Assembly: GCF_001449115.1 (NCBI RefSeq) | Contig: NZ_LAIJ01000009.1 | Coordinates: 620,001 to 684,000 of the forward strand | Reading direction: 5' to 3' | From: Occallatibacter gabretensis | Lineage (GTDB): Bacteria; Acidobacteriota; Terriglobia; Terriglobales; Acidobacteriaceae | DNA length: 64,000 nucleotides | Part shown: piece after piece, positions 24,706 through 33,906 of the stretch | Layout: every line of letters starts with the position of its first letter | Position numbering within the stretch: the first letter of the stretch is position 1 | Notes under the pieces: model-generated | Databases searched by the model: none | What the model was told of the DNA's origin: nothing | What the model saw: only the letters and a program-made list of their open reading frames with translations | Translations under genes and position numbers: made by a program

Positions 24706-25866
24706 ATGGCAGTAAGTACCGCGAGCGCGGAGTTTGAGCTAACGGAAGAACAGGAAGAATTGCGGCGCGAGATACGCCGCTTTGCGGAACGCGAGATTGC
24801 CCCGCATGTGCGCGAGTGGGATGAGCATTCGACCTTTCCCACTGAAATCGTTCGGCAGCTTGGCCAGATGGGCCTGCTCGGCGTGATCTTTCCGCCGGAG
24901 CTGGGCGGCAGCGGCATGGGGTATGTGGAGTATGTGCTTGCCATTGAGGAGCTTTCGCGCGTGGATGGTTCCATCGGCATTATTGTGGCCGCGCATAATT
25001 CGCTCTGCACGAATCATCTTTATCTTGCTGGCAATGCGGAGCAACACAAACACTGGGTTACGCGGCTGGCATCCGGTGAATGGCTTGGATCATGGGGCCT
25101 GACAGAGCCGGGCGCAGGCTCTGACGCGCTGGGCGCGCGCACCACAGCAGTGCGCCGCGATAACGGCTGGGTGCTGAACGGCAGCAAGACCTTCATCACC
25201 AATGGCGGCAAAGCGGATTGCGCGCTGGTGATCGCGGTGACGGATCGCGAAAAGAAGAGCCATGGCTTGACAGCCTTCCTGGTGGAAAAAGGCACGCCGG
25301 GGTTTCGGCCCGGTAAAAAAGAAGACAAGCTCGGCCTGCGGGCCTCTGACACTTCTGAACTGATCTTTGAGGACTGCTTTGTGCCGGACGAGAACCGCAT
25401 CGGTGCGGAAGGCGAAGGCTTCATCGACTCAATGCGCGTGCTGGATGGCGGGCGCATTTCGATTGCCGCGTTGGCGCTTGGTATTGCACATGGTGCTTAC
25501 GATGCTGCGCGCAAGTATGCAAAGGAGCGGAAGCAGTTTGGTAAGGCAATTGCGGAGTTTCAGGCGATTCAGTTCAAGCTTGCAGATATGGCTACGCAAT
25601 TGGAAGCTGCTCGCCAGCTGACGCTTCGCGCCGCGCGTATGAAGACAGCGGGCCGAAAGGTTACGCTTGAATCTTCCATGGCGAAGCTGTTTGCAAGCGA
25701 GGCTGCGGTGCGCATCTGCGACGAGTGCGTGCAGATTCACGGCGGCTATGGCTTCATCAAGGACTATCCGGCGGAGAAGTTCTACCGCGATGTAAAATTG
25801 TGCACCATCGGCGAGGGCACCAGCGAGATTCAGCGCATGGTAATTGCGCGCGAGATTTTGAAATAG
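24706..25866 (+). CDS. Acyl-CoA dehydrogenase (short/branched-chain type)
   Basis: 386-residue FAD enzyme introducing the alpha-beta double bond of an acyl-Co[10 protein letters not shown] and KTFITNGG are FAD/substrate signatures; the catalytic base is Glu370 in [12 protein letters not shown], the position used by short-chain and many branched-chain dehydrogenases. Isovaleryl-CoA dehydrogenase proper keeps its base on another helix, so the substrate assignment to isovaleryl- or 2-methyl-branched acyl-CoA rests on the neighbours. AAAGGAG precedes the ATG. First gene of a four-gene operon. Confidence 0.92.
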   Translation: MAVSTASAEFELTEEQEELRREIRRFAEREIAPHVREWDEHSTFPTEIVRQLGQMGLLGVIFPPELGGSGMGYVEYVLAIEELSRVDGSIGIIVAAHNSLCTNHLYLAGNAEQHKHWVTRLASGEWLGSWGLTEPGAGSDALGARTTAVRRDNGWVLNGSKTFITNGGKADCALVIAVTDREKKSHGLTAFLVEKGTPGFRPGKKEDKLGLRASDTSELIFEDCFVPDENRIGAEGEGFIDSMRVLDGGRISIAALALGIAHGAYDAARKYAKERKQFGKAIAEFQAIQFKLADMATQLEAARQLTLRAARMKTAGRKVTLESSMAKLFASEAAVRICDECVQIHGGYGFIKDYPAEKFYRDVKLCTIGEGTSEIQRMVIAREILK

Positions 25867-25879
25867 CCGCGGAGAACGA

Positions 25880-27574
25880 ATGAGCAATACATTGCCATCA
25901 AAGCTGGATACCAAAGCCGCGCGCTATGAGAAGAATCGCGAAGCTCTGCTTGTGCTGCTCGGCGCGATGCGCAGCGAACAGGAGACTATTCGGATTGGCG
26001 GCGGCGCGAAGGCGATTGACGCGCAACATGCCAAGAAGCGGCTGACGGTGCGCGAGCGGCTTGCGCTGTTGCTCGATCCCGACACGGCCTTTCTTGAGCT
26101 TGGCCTGTATGCAGCGTACGAGATGTATACGGAGTGGGGCGGTGCGCCTGCTGCGGGCGTTGTCACTGGCCTTGGGCGCGTGCATGGCAGGCTCGTGATG
26201 GTGATTGCGAATGATGCCACGGTGAAGGCAGGCGCGTTTTTTCCCATGACGGCGAAGAAGGTGATTCGCGCGCAGACGATTGCGCTTGAGAATCGCATTC
26301 CGACGATTTATCTTGTCGATTCTTCCGGCGTGTTTCTTCCTCTGCAGGAGGACGTCTTTCCGGATCAGGATGATTTTGGGCGTGTCTTTCGCAACAACGC
26401 AGTCATGTCAGCAAAGAATATTCCGCAGATCACGGCCATCATGGGTATGTGTGTGGCAGGCGGCGCGTATCTGCCCGTGATGACGGATACCGTGTTGATG
26501 ACCGAGGGCAGCGGACTGTTTCTCGCAGGGCCCGCGCTGGTGCAGGCTGCGATTGGACAGAAAGTGGGCGCGGAAGAGCTCGGCGGAGCGACAATGCATG
26601 CGGAGATCTCCGGCACGGTAGATTTCAAGGAGCCGAGTGATGAGGCGTGCATCACACGTGTGCGGTCGCTGGTAGGAAAGCTAGGCGCGCGCGGCAGAGC
26701 GCCGTTTGATGCAATCGCTTTTAATCCGAAGAGAGACGCGCCACTGTATGTAGAAGAGGATTTGTACGGTCTGCTCGATCCTGATCCGGCGCGTTCCGGG
26801 ACTAATACATACGACATACATGAAGTGATTGCGCGGTTAGTCGACAGATCAGAGTTCGACGAGTACCGCACAGGTTATGGACGCACACTGGTCTGCGGCT
26901 ATGCGCGCATTGGCGGCTATGCCGTGGGCATTGTGAGCAACCAGAAGCAGCACCAGACTACGACCGCGGCGGGTGGTGATCGACGCACTGAGTTTGGCGG
27001 CGTCATTTATACGGAGAGCGCGGAGAAAGCCGCGCGCTTTATTCTCGACTGCAATCAGAGTTTGATTCCGCTGATCTTTCTGCATGACGTGAATGGCTTT
27101 ATGGTGGGCCGCGACGCGGAGCAGAGCGGCATTATTCGCGCTGGAGCAAAGATGGTTGCGGCTGTTTCCAATTCTGTCGTCCCGAAGATCTCTGTCATCC
27201 TCGGCGGCAGTTTCGGCGCGGGGCATTACGCGATGTGCGGGAAAGCCTACGATCCACGTTTTCTCTTTGCGTGGCCAACGGCGCGTTACGCCGTGATGAG
27301 CGGGGCTTCGGCAGCGAATACGCTGGTGGAAGTGCGCGTGAAGCAGCTGGAGCGCGGTGGTCACGCGATCACGGATGAAGAGCGCAAGCAGATTTACGAC
27401 GAGATCAAGAACACCTACGATGCGCAGGCCGATCCGCGATATGGAGCCGCGCGGCTGTGGATAGATGCGATTATCGATCCTGTTGACACGCGGGCTGCGC
27501 TGATTGCTGCGCTTGAAGCCGCCAGCCTGAACCCGGATGTTGCGGCGTTCAATCCGGGTGCAATTCAAACCTAA
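25880..27574 (+). CDS. Acyl-CoA carboxylase carboxyltransferase (beta) subunit, methylcrotonyl-CoA type
   Basis: 564 residues, carboxyltransferase with two crotonase-fold halves. YLVDSSGVFLPLQEDVFPDQ and MGMCVAGGAYLPVMTD resemble methylcrotonyl-CoA carboxylase beta, and the second half has GGSFGAGHYAMCGKAYDPRF. It lies 13 nt after the dehydrogenase. The biotin carboxylase/biotin carrier subunit needed for activity is not in the window, so it must be encoded elsewhere or shared. Confidence 0.9.
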   Translation: MSNTLPSKLDTKAARYEKNREALLVLLGAMRSEQETIRIGGGAKAIDAQHAKKRLTVRERLALLLDPDTAFLELGLYAAYEMYTEWGGAPAAGVVTGLGRVHGRLVMVIANDATVKAGAFFPMTAKKVIRAQTIALENRIPTIYLVDSSGVFLPLQEDVFPDQDDFGRVFRNNAVMSAKNIPQITAIMGMCVAGGAYLPVMTDTVLMTEGSGLFLAGPALVQAAIGQKVGAEELGGATMHAEISGTVDFKEPSDEACITRVRSLVGKLGARGRAPFDAIAFNPKRDAPLYVEEDLYGLLDPDPARSGTNTYDIHEVIARLVDRSEFDEYRTGYGRTLVCGYARIGGYAVGIVSNQKQHQTTTAAGGDRRTEFGGVIYTESAEKAARFILDCNQSLIPLIFLHDVNGFMVGRDAEQSGIIRAGAKMVAAVSNSVVPKISVILGGSFGAGHYAMCGKAYDPRFLFAWPTARYAVMSGASAANTLVEVRVKQLERGGHAITDEERKQIYDEIKNTYDAQADPRYGAARLWIDAIIDPVDTRAALIAALEAASLNPDVAAFNPGAIQT

Positions 27575-27579
27575 ATCTG

Positions 27580-28464
27580 ATGAGCCATGCTATCCAACTC
27601 GTCGAGTGTCCGCGCGATGCGTGGCAGGGATTGGCCGGTGTCATTCCTGCGGCGGCGAAGGCGGAGTATCTGGGCGCGCTGATCGCAGCGGGATTTACGC
27701 GCATTGACGCTGCGAGCTTTGTTTCGCCGCGCGCTGTTCCGCAGATGGCGGATTCTGAAGAAGTCCTTTCTCTACTCGATCTTCCACCAGGTGTGGAGAT
27801 CATTGGCATTGTGGTCAATACGAAGGGTGCGGAGCGTGCAATTGCCACGGGTAAGGTTACGACGCTTGGTTTTCCGCATTCCATCTCGGCTGAATTTCTG
27901 CATCGCAATCAGAACCAGACGCCGGATGGATCGCTGGCGACACTTCAGGCGATCCAGGCTGCGGCGAATCAGGCCGGGCTGAGCCTTGTTGTGTATATAT
28001 CGATGGCCTTTGGCAATCCATACAATGATCCGTGGAGTATCGATGCTGTTCTCGATGCGTGCCGAGAGCTTACCGCACGGGGAGCGCGACAGATTTCGCT
28101 TGCAGATACGGTCGGCGTTGCGGCTCCCAAGAAGATCGCAGGACTTTTTGCAGCAGTTCGCGCGGAAATGGACTCGTCTGTCGAAATTGGCCTGCATCTG
28201 CATGCGCGGCCGCATGAGGCAACAGCAAAGATTCGCGCGGCCTACCAGGCTGGATGCCGCAGGTTTGACACGGCACTCGCGGGACTCGGCGGCTGCCCCT
28301 TTGCGCAGGATGATCTTGTAGGCAACATTGCCACAGAGACAGCGCTTGCCGAGCTGGCGCAGCTTGGCGCGGAGCTTCCTGAACTTAAGCCGCTTGGGGA
28401 ACTGATTGCGCTCTCGCGAGATTTCGGCAACCGCTACAGCCATGTTGCAGAGGACTCCTTATGA
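27580..28464 (+). CDS. mvaB: Hydroxymethylglutaryl-CoA lyase
   Basis: 294-residue TIM-barrel lyase cleaving HMG-CoA to acetoacetate and acetyl-CoA, the last step of leucine breakdown. The metal-binding HLHAR segment (GLHLHARP) and the loop with the catalytic Cys, GLGGCPFAQDDLVGN, are intact. The N-terminal motif reads ECPRDAWQGL where many members have GPRDGLQ; Arg, Asp and Gln are kept. It starts 5 nt after the carboxyltransferase and overlaps the next gene by ATGA. Confidence 0.92.
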   Translation: MSHAIQLVECPRDAWQGLAGVIPAAAKAEYLGALIAAGFTRIDAASFVSPRAVPQMADSEEVLSLLDLPPGVEIIGIVVNTKGAERAIATGKVTTLGFPHSISAEFLHRNQNQTPDGSLATLQAIQAAANQAGLSLVVYISMAFGNPYNDPWSIDAVLDACRELTARGARQISLADTVGVAAPKKIAGLFAAVRAEMDSSVEIGLHLHARPHEATAKIRAAYQAGCRRFDTALAGLGGCPFAQDDLVGNIATETALAELAQLGAELPELKPLGELIALSRDFGNRYSHVAEDSL

Positions 28465-29249
28465 CTCGTTATAAGACGCTGCTTACGGAGCAACCTGACG
28501 ACGGCATTCTTACGGTAACGCTGCACAGGCCGGAGCGGCGCAACGCAATGACACCTGAGATGCGCGAGGAACTGATCGACGTCTTTGAGTCGACGCGTGA
28601 CTCTGTGGAGATATTGATTCTTACCGGCGCGGGCGCGGCCTTCTGCGCGGGGCTGGATCTTACGGCGCTCGAAACGATTGCAGCGAGCTCTCCTGCGGAG
28701 CAGGAAGCGGACGCGCGGCGGATTGCGCATCTCTTTCGTACTCTTTATACCTTTCCAGCGCCAACGATTGCCGCTGTGAACGGACCTGCCATTGCCGGGG
28801 GCACCGGATTGGCGACGCTCTGCGACTTTACGCTGGCTGCGCCGGAGGCGAAGTTTGGTTACACCGAGGTCCGCATCGGGTTTATTCCGGCGATTGTCTC
28901 GGCATTTCTTGCGATACAGATTGGCGAGAAGCAGGCGAAGGGTCTTTTGCTCTCAGGCCGCGTTTTTGATGCTCACCGGTCACATGCGCTAGGGCTTGTG
29001 GACGAGATTGTTGAGCCTGCAAGCTTGCTGACGCGGGCCCATGCGCTAGCGCAGGAGCTTCTTGCAAATAGTTCTGCCGCGATGCGCCAGACCAAGGCGC
29101 TCTTTCTGGCGCAGAGTCTTCCGGCGCTCGACCACAGCATTGAGGCTGCGATTGCTGCGAATGCGGAAGCCAGACAACATCCCGACTTTCGCGAAGGAGT
29201 GCGAGCCTTCCTTGAAAAGCGCAAGCCGCAGTGGGTGCGTGGTAAGTAA
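28461..29249 (+). CDS. Enoyl-CoA hydratase/isomerase family protein (probable methylglutaconyl-CoA hydratase)
   Basis: 262-residue crotonase-fold protein. The oxyanion-hole segments FCAGLDLTAL and GPAIAGGTGLATLCDF are clear, and FGYTEVRIGFIPAIV carries a Glu at a catalytic position. Its place as last gene of the operon, overlapping HMG-CoA lyase by 4 nt, suggests hydration of 3-methylglutaconyl-CoA to HMG-CoA. The crotonase fold alone does not fix the substrate. Confidence 0.9.
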   Translation: MTRYKTLLTEQPDDGILTVTLHRPERRNAMTPEMREELIDVFESTRDSVEILILTGAGAAFCAGLDLTALETIAASSPAEQEADARRIAHLFRTLYTFPAPTIAAVNGPAIAGGTGLATLCDFTLAAPEAKFGYTEVRIGFIPAIVSAFLAIQIGEKQAKGLLLSGRVFDAHRSHALGLVDEIVEPASLLTRAHALAQELLANSSAAMRQTKALFLAQSLPALDHSIEAAIAANAEARQHPDFREGVRAFLEKRKPQWVRGK

Positions 29250-29282
29250 TTGAAGTTACTAAGCTTGTGAGCGATTTCGTGC

Positions 29283-29429
29283 GTTTACTATTTCGATAAC
29301 AGGTCTCAAAAAAGTGGTTACTTTTCCAAAAAAATTAGAATTTTTTCCTTTTTTTGTGAACCAGAGCTAAAAACAGAACGGCCCAAATCCATGCTGGATT
29401 CGGGCCGTTTTTCTCTGCTCATTATGAGT
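29283..29429 (+). repeat. 147-nt repeat, arm B (inverted copy of arm A)
   Basis: Downstream of the enoyl-CoA hydratase gene and in its direction. It holds GTTTACTATTTCGATAAC, GTGGTTACTTTTCC, GAATTTTTTCC, then a GGCCCAAATCCA-TGC-TGGATTCGGGCC hairpin followed by a T run and ATTATGAGT. Its order and length match arm A on the opposite strand. It doubles as the operon terminator. Confidence 0.8.
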
Positions 29430-29517
29430 AAAGCACAAACGGGCATAATTCTACGCACGAGATTTCCACAGATCAGGGAAATATTTTCGGGATGGTACGA
29501 CGCCTATTCTTGTAGGG

Positions 29518-31725
29518 ATGAAAAATCGTATCCATACACGCCGCCGTTTTCTTGAGATCTCCGGCGCAGCGGCCCTGGCTGCTGCCGCGCCATTGCACAT
29601 GACGGCACTGACGAGCGGGCCGTCTGCCGCCGCGAGCACTGCTGCGCTGAATGCGGCTCTGCAAAGGCTGCTCGGCGAATATGCGAAGCAGGTTCATTTG
29701 CGAGTCGCAGCGCAATCCGGTGCAGAGAGTTTTCACATCTCCGGCAGTACGGGAAATATTCTTGTCGAAGGCTCGTCGCCTTCCGCCGTGATGATGGGCG
29801 TGAACTGGTACCTGAAGTATGTGGCAGGCGTGAGCATCAGCTGGAATGGCGACTGCCTGAACCGATTGCCTAAGATGCTGCCCGCACCCGCGACTCCGAT
29901 TATGCAAACAGCGAGCGTGCCGCATCGCTTTGCGCTGAATGACACTAACGATGGATACACCGGCCCTTACTGGCGATGGGAGCAGTGGGAGCGGATGATT
30001 GACGTGCTGGCGCTGCACGGCATCAATGAAGTGCTGGTGTACATGGGCGCGGAGGCGGTGTATCAGCAGACCTTTCGCAAGTTTGGCTACACGGATGAGG
30101 AATTGCGGGCCTGGTTTCCGACACCGGCGCATCAGCCGTGGTGGCTGCTGCAGAATCTTTCAGGCTGGGTTGGGCCAACAGTGCCGCAGCATTTGATTGA
30201 TGCGCGCGCGGAGCTTGGCGCAAAGATCACGCGGCGGCTGCGCGAGCTGGGCATGGTGCCTGTGTTTCCCGGCTATTACGGTATGGTCCCGGATAATTTT
30301 GCCGCGAAGAATGCAGGCGCGAATGTGATTCCGCAGGGCGATTGGCTGGGATTGAAGCGGCCCGATTGGCTGAACCCCACGAGCGAGATTTTTGCGCGCG
30401 TGGCGGAAGAGTTTTATCGCGCGCAGGAGCGAGTGCTGGGGCCTTCCACGATGTTCAAGATGGATCCACTGCATGAAGGCGGCAAGCAGGGTGGCGTGGA
30501 TCTGGGACGCGTGGCTGATGCGATTGCGGCAGCGCTTGAGCGGGCCCATCCAGGGGCGACGTGGGCGATTCTGGGATGGCAGAGCAATCCGAAGCATGAG
30601 CTGCTGGCGGGAATTCGCGACAAGAGCAAGGTGCTGATTCTGGATGGCCAATCCGAACGCTTTGCGTACAAGGACCGCGAGACTGAGTGGGACTCGACGC
30701 CGTATGCGTTTGGCAGCATCTGGAACTTTGGTGGGCACACGGCGATTGGCGCGAATGCGGGCGTGTGGAACGAACGCTACTTTCTGCAGCTTGCAAAAGC
30801 GGGAAGCAAGCTGCAGGGGATTGCGGTGATGCCGGAGGCGAGCTGCAATAATCCTGCGGCCTTTGCGCTGCTGACGGAGATGGCATGGCGACATGAACAG
30901 TTGGATCTGCCGAAGTGGTTTGCGGATTGGGCGGCGTATCGCTACGGCGGGCGCGATGCAAATGCGGCGCGTGCATGGGAGGTGCTGCGCGCGACGGCGT
31001 ATGACGAAAAGGCCGGCGAGTGGAGTGAATCGCACGACAATCTTTTTTCAACGCAGCCCAGCCTGACGGCCAACTCCGGCGCTTCGTTCAGCCCGCATGA
31101 AGCGCGATACGATCTTGCGGCCTTTGCGAAAGCGATTGGGCCGCTGCTCGATGTACGGGCTGAGCTGCGTGCGAGCTCAGCGTATCGCTATGACCTGGTG
31201 GATGTGGCGCGGCAGACGCTGGCAGATCAGAGCCGCGTTATGCTGCCGAAGATACAGGCTGCGTACACGGCGAAGGACGCGGCGAAGTTCCGCGAGCTGA
31301 CGGCGCAGTGGATGGAGAAGATTGCACTGTTAAATAAAATTGTCGGCACGGATGAGGCATTTCTGTTCGGCCCGTGGCTGGCAGCGGCGCGGGCTGCCGG
31401 AAAGACAACTGCGGAACAGCATGAGTTCGAGTTTGATGCACGCAGCCTGCTGGTGGAGTGGGGTCCGGCGGCGTCTGCGCCTACGAATATTCATGACTAT
31501 GCTAACCGCGAGTGGAATGGGCTGCTGGAGTTTTATGCGGAGCGCTGGAAGCTGTACTTTGACTCTCTTCAGACGGCGATTGAGAAGAATGAGCCGGCAA
31601 ACACGATTGACTGGTTTGCAGTGCATGAGAGCTGGGCGAAGCGGACCAATCGCTATGCGGAGCGGCCTGAGGGCGATGCGTACGCCGTGGTACGCGGGGC
31701 GATTGCGGCGATTACGACTTCGTAG
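29518..31725 (+). CDS. GH89 alpha-N-acetylglucosaminidase, Tat-exported
   Basis: 735 residues. It removes terminal alpha-linked GlcNAc, a linkage found on mucin-type and heparan-like glycans. The N-terminus TRRRFLEISGAAAL is a twin-arginine signal. The GH89 body has NDTNDGYTGPYWRWEQWER and the two likely catalytic acids Glu320 (MDPLHEGG) and Glu440 (MPEASCNNP), matching the known pair in human NAGLU. The 3' end overlaps the convergent PfkB kinase gene by 14 nt. The leader contains repeat arm B. Confidence 0.93.
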   Translation: MKNRIHTRRRFLEISGAAALAAAAPLHMTALTSGPSAAASTAALNAALQRLLGEYAKQVHLRVAAQSGAESFHISGSTGNILVEGSSPSAVMMGVNWYLKYVAGVSISWNGDCLNRLPKMLPAPATPIMQTASVPHRFALNDTNDGYTGPYWRWEQWERMIDVLALHGINEVLVYMGAEAVYQQTFRKFGYTDEELRAWFPTPAHQPWWLLQNLSGWVGPTVPQHLIDARAELGAKITRRLRELGMVPVFPGYYGMVPDNFAAKNAGANVIPQGDWLGLKRPDWLNPTSEIFARVAEEFYRAQERVLGPSTMFKMDPLHEGGKQGGVDLGRVADAIAAALERAHPGATWAILGWQSNPKHELLAGIRDKSKVLILDGQSERFAYKDRETEWDSTPYAFGSIWNFGGHTAIGANAGVWNERYFLQLAKAGSKLQGIAVMPEASCNNPAAFALLTEMAWRHEQLDLPKWFADWAAYRYGGRDANAARAWEVLRATAYDEKAGEWSESHDNLFSTQPSLTANSGASFSPHEARYDLAAFAKAIGPLLDVRAELRASSAYRYDLVDVARQTLADQSRVMLPKIQAAYTAKDAAKFRELTAQWMEKIALLNKIVGTDEAFLFGPWLAAARAAGKTTAEQHEFEFDARSLLVEWGPAASAPTNIHDYANREWNGLLEFYAERWKLYFDSLQTAIEKNEPANTIDWFAVHESWAKRTNRYAERPEGDAYAVVRGAIAAITTS

Positions 31726-32680
31726 TAAGGCCCGCGAAGTTGTGCTCGTGCAGGAACTGGTCGCGGAGTGCGGCATCGCGGAAGGCTTCTGTGCCGCCGG
31801 GGCGGAGCGTGGAAAGCGCGCCGGTGATGTTGCCTACGCGCGCTGCTTCCTCGTAGCTTGCGCCGCGTAGGAATGCGAAGAGGAAGCCTGAATTGAAGCT
31901 ATCACCGGCGCCGATGGTATCAACGGGAGTGACAGTGACGCCCGGAACGACGATGCGCTTGTTCTCGACCTGTACCACTGCGCCGCTTTTGCCGCATTTC
32001 ACAGCGATGGCAGGCACTTTTGCCGAGAGCGCGGTGAGGGCTTCATCAAGATTATTGCGGCGTGCGATTTTGAGGATTTCATTTTCGTTAGGCAGAAGGA
32101 TATCAACGTAATCGAGAAGCTCATGCAGCACGCCTTCCCATCGGTCTTCGGGATCGTCGTTGGTGTCGAGCGAGATGGTGAGGCCGTCGCGCTTGAGATC
32201 GCGGAAGAGTTGAGGAAGATCTTTTTCAAGCCCGCGATGCAGGAAGAGCGACGAGAGATGGAAGTGGCGGGCTGAGGCAAGATATTCGTAGTCGAGATCG
32301 GCACGCGACATCTCAGCCATGACGCCGGGATAAGTGAACATGCGACGCGTGGCTCCGTGCGGCAGAATGATGGTTACGCCGGTGGTTGCCGAGCCGTTGG
32401 AGCGCGTGACATGCGACAGATCGACGCCGGACTCGTTGAGGCGGTCAAGGGCAATGGAGCCGAGCGAGTCTGCCGCGGGGTTTATACCGACGCGCGTGAT
32501 GAAGCCGACCTGTGCGCCAAGCACGGCAAGATTGTGCGCCAGGATGGCGGAAGAGCTGCCGAGTGTCAACTGAAAATCGCTGGCCAGCAACTCGCGCTCG
32601 ACCGGCAGCTCCGTGGGAAGGCCGTAGAGAATGAGGTCGAGGTTGATCTCTCCGGCGATGGCAATATCTAGCTTTTTCAT
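31712..32680 (-). CDS. PfkB/ribokinase family carbohydrate kinase
   Basis: 322 residues. The ATP-binding and catalytic signature DTIGAGDSFNSGF is near the C-terminus and the N-terminal sugar-binding GEINLDLILYG strand is present. The substrate is not readable; beside a GatZ-type protein, an agaS remnant and GH89, an amino sugar or a ketohexose phosphate is likely. It is divergent from the amidohydrolase gene, with 171 nt between starts, and its stop lies inside the GH89 3' end. Confidence 0.85.
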   Translation of the reverse strand: MKKLDIAIAGEINLDLILYGLPTELPVERELLASDFQLTLGSSSAILAHNLAVLGAQVGFITRVGINPAADSLGSIALDRLNESGVDLSHVTRSNGSATTGVTIILPHGATRRMFTYPGVMAEMSRADLDYEYLASARHFHLSSLFLHRGLEKDLPQLFRDLKRDGLTISLDTNDDPEDRWEGVLHELLDYVDILLPNENEILKIARRNNLDEALTALSAKVPAIAVKCGKSGAVVQVENKRIVVPGVTVTPVDTIGAGDSFNSGFLFAFLRGASYEEAARVGNITGALSTLRPGGTEAFRDAALRDQFLHEHNFAGLTTKS

Positions 32681-32851
32681 GCTGTGGGTGGCGACTGTAT
32701 TCCGATTTAAGTGTAGGTGGACACCAGAATCTACGTCAATAATTCGAAAGAAATCGTAATAAAATGCAATTAACCCGCTGCCGGGGAGAGGAGCGACCCG
32801 ATTGCCTTATCTTGAGGCGACTTGGTTCGGAGGGCGATAAGGAGTTTTTCA

Positions 32852-33892
32852 ATGCAGGACAAGTTTGTAGATATGGTGAGCGCAAAGGTTGAAGTAGACC
32901 TGCCGCTGAGCAGTTTTCAGCCGCGGCCGGCGCTGACGACCGCGATAACTGCGGTGGAGAAGCCGAAGTTTCCGGCAATCGATTATCACAATCATCTCGA
33001 CTCGACGGAGCCACGCGAGGTGCTGGGAATTATGGACCGGTGCGGCTTGGAACGGGTTGTGAACATCACGATGAAGACCGGCCAGGATGCGCTGGATATG
33101 ATGGATCGTTTTCACCGCGCGTCGCCTGAAAGGTTCTCTTCGATCGGATGGATGGACTGGAGCGATGTGACGAGCGCCGATTTTGTACAGAAGACGCTGG
33201 ATCGCATTCAGCGGATGATGGACCACGGCGCGGTTGGGATCAAGTTCTGGAAGGACTTTGGGCTTACGGTGCGCGACGACGACGGCAAGCTGCTGCGAAT
33301 TGACGATGAGCGTTTTGCGCCGATCTTTGCGGCGTGTGGCGAATGGAAACTGCCCGTCATGTTTCATACGGCGGATCCGACGGCATTTTTTCAGCCGATT
33401 GACGCTTACAACGAGCGATACGAGGAGCTGGCGGCGCATCCGGAGTGGGGCTTTCAGGATGTGCCGGTGACGAAGCGCGAGCTGATAGAGCAGAGAAATC
33501 GCGTTATTGCTCGGCACCCGGACGTGACGTTTGTGGGCGCGCATTGCGCGGAATGCAGCGAGGATTTGCAATGGCTTGGCAAGCAGCTGGATGCGCTGCC
33601 GAATCTGATGGTCGATATCAGCGCGCGTACGCCGGAGCTGGGGCGGCAGCCGTATAGCGCGCGAAAGTTTTTTCTAAAGTATGCCGATCGGATTGTCTTT
33701 GGCACCGACCTGCTGCCCGAGGACGAGATGTATCGGCTCTACTTCCGGTTTCTGGAGACGGCGGATGAATACTTTGAATATCCCTCGCATGCTTCGCGGC
33801 AGGGGCGGTGGAATATCTGCGGGATCTTTCTGCCGGATGATGTGCTGCGCAAGGTCTATAGAGAAAATGCGTTAAAGCTGCTGAAACGATAG
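32852..33892 (+). CDS. Amidohydrolase family protein (Amidohydrolase_2-like TIM barrel)
   Basis: 346 residues. DYHNHLDSTEPREVL carries the HxH metal motif of the amidohydrolase superfamily (form H-N-H), with later His in MFHTADP and VGAHCAEC and an Asp in FGTDLLPEDE. Start ATG at 32852 follows AAGGAG. Such enzymes hydrolyse or decarboxylate diverse substrates (lactones, amides). In this operon (amidohydrolase, GatZ-like) it might be a sugar lactonase or a deacetylase, but it is not of the NagA/AgaA family and the reaction is unknown. Confidence 0.8.
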   Translation: MQDKFVDMVSAKVEVDLPLSSFQPRPALTTAITAVEKPKFPAIDYHNHLDSTEPREVLGIMDRCGLERVVNITMKTGQDALDMMDRFHRASPERFSSIGWMDWSDVTSADFVQKTLDRIQRMMDHGAVGIKFWKDFGLTVRDDDGKLLRIDDERFAPIFAACGEWKLPVMFHTADPTAFFQPIDAYNERYEELAAHPEWGFQDVPVTKRELIEQRNRVIARHPDVTFVGAHCAECSEDLQWLGKQLDALPNLMVDISARTPELGRQPYSARKFFLKYADRIVFGTDLLPEDEMYRLYFRFLETADEYFEYPSHASRQGRWNICGIFLPDDVLRKVYRENALKLLKR

Positions 33893-33906
33893 GAGAAGGA
33901 TCAACA

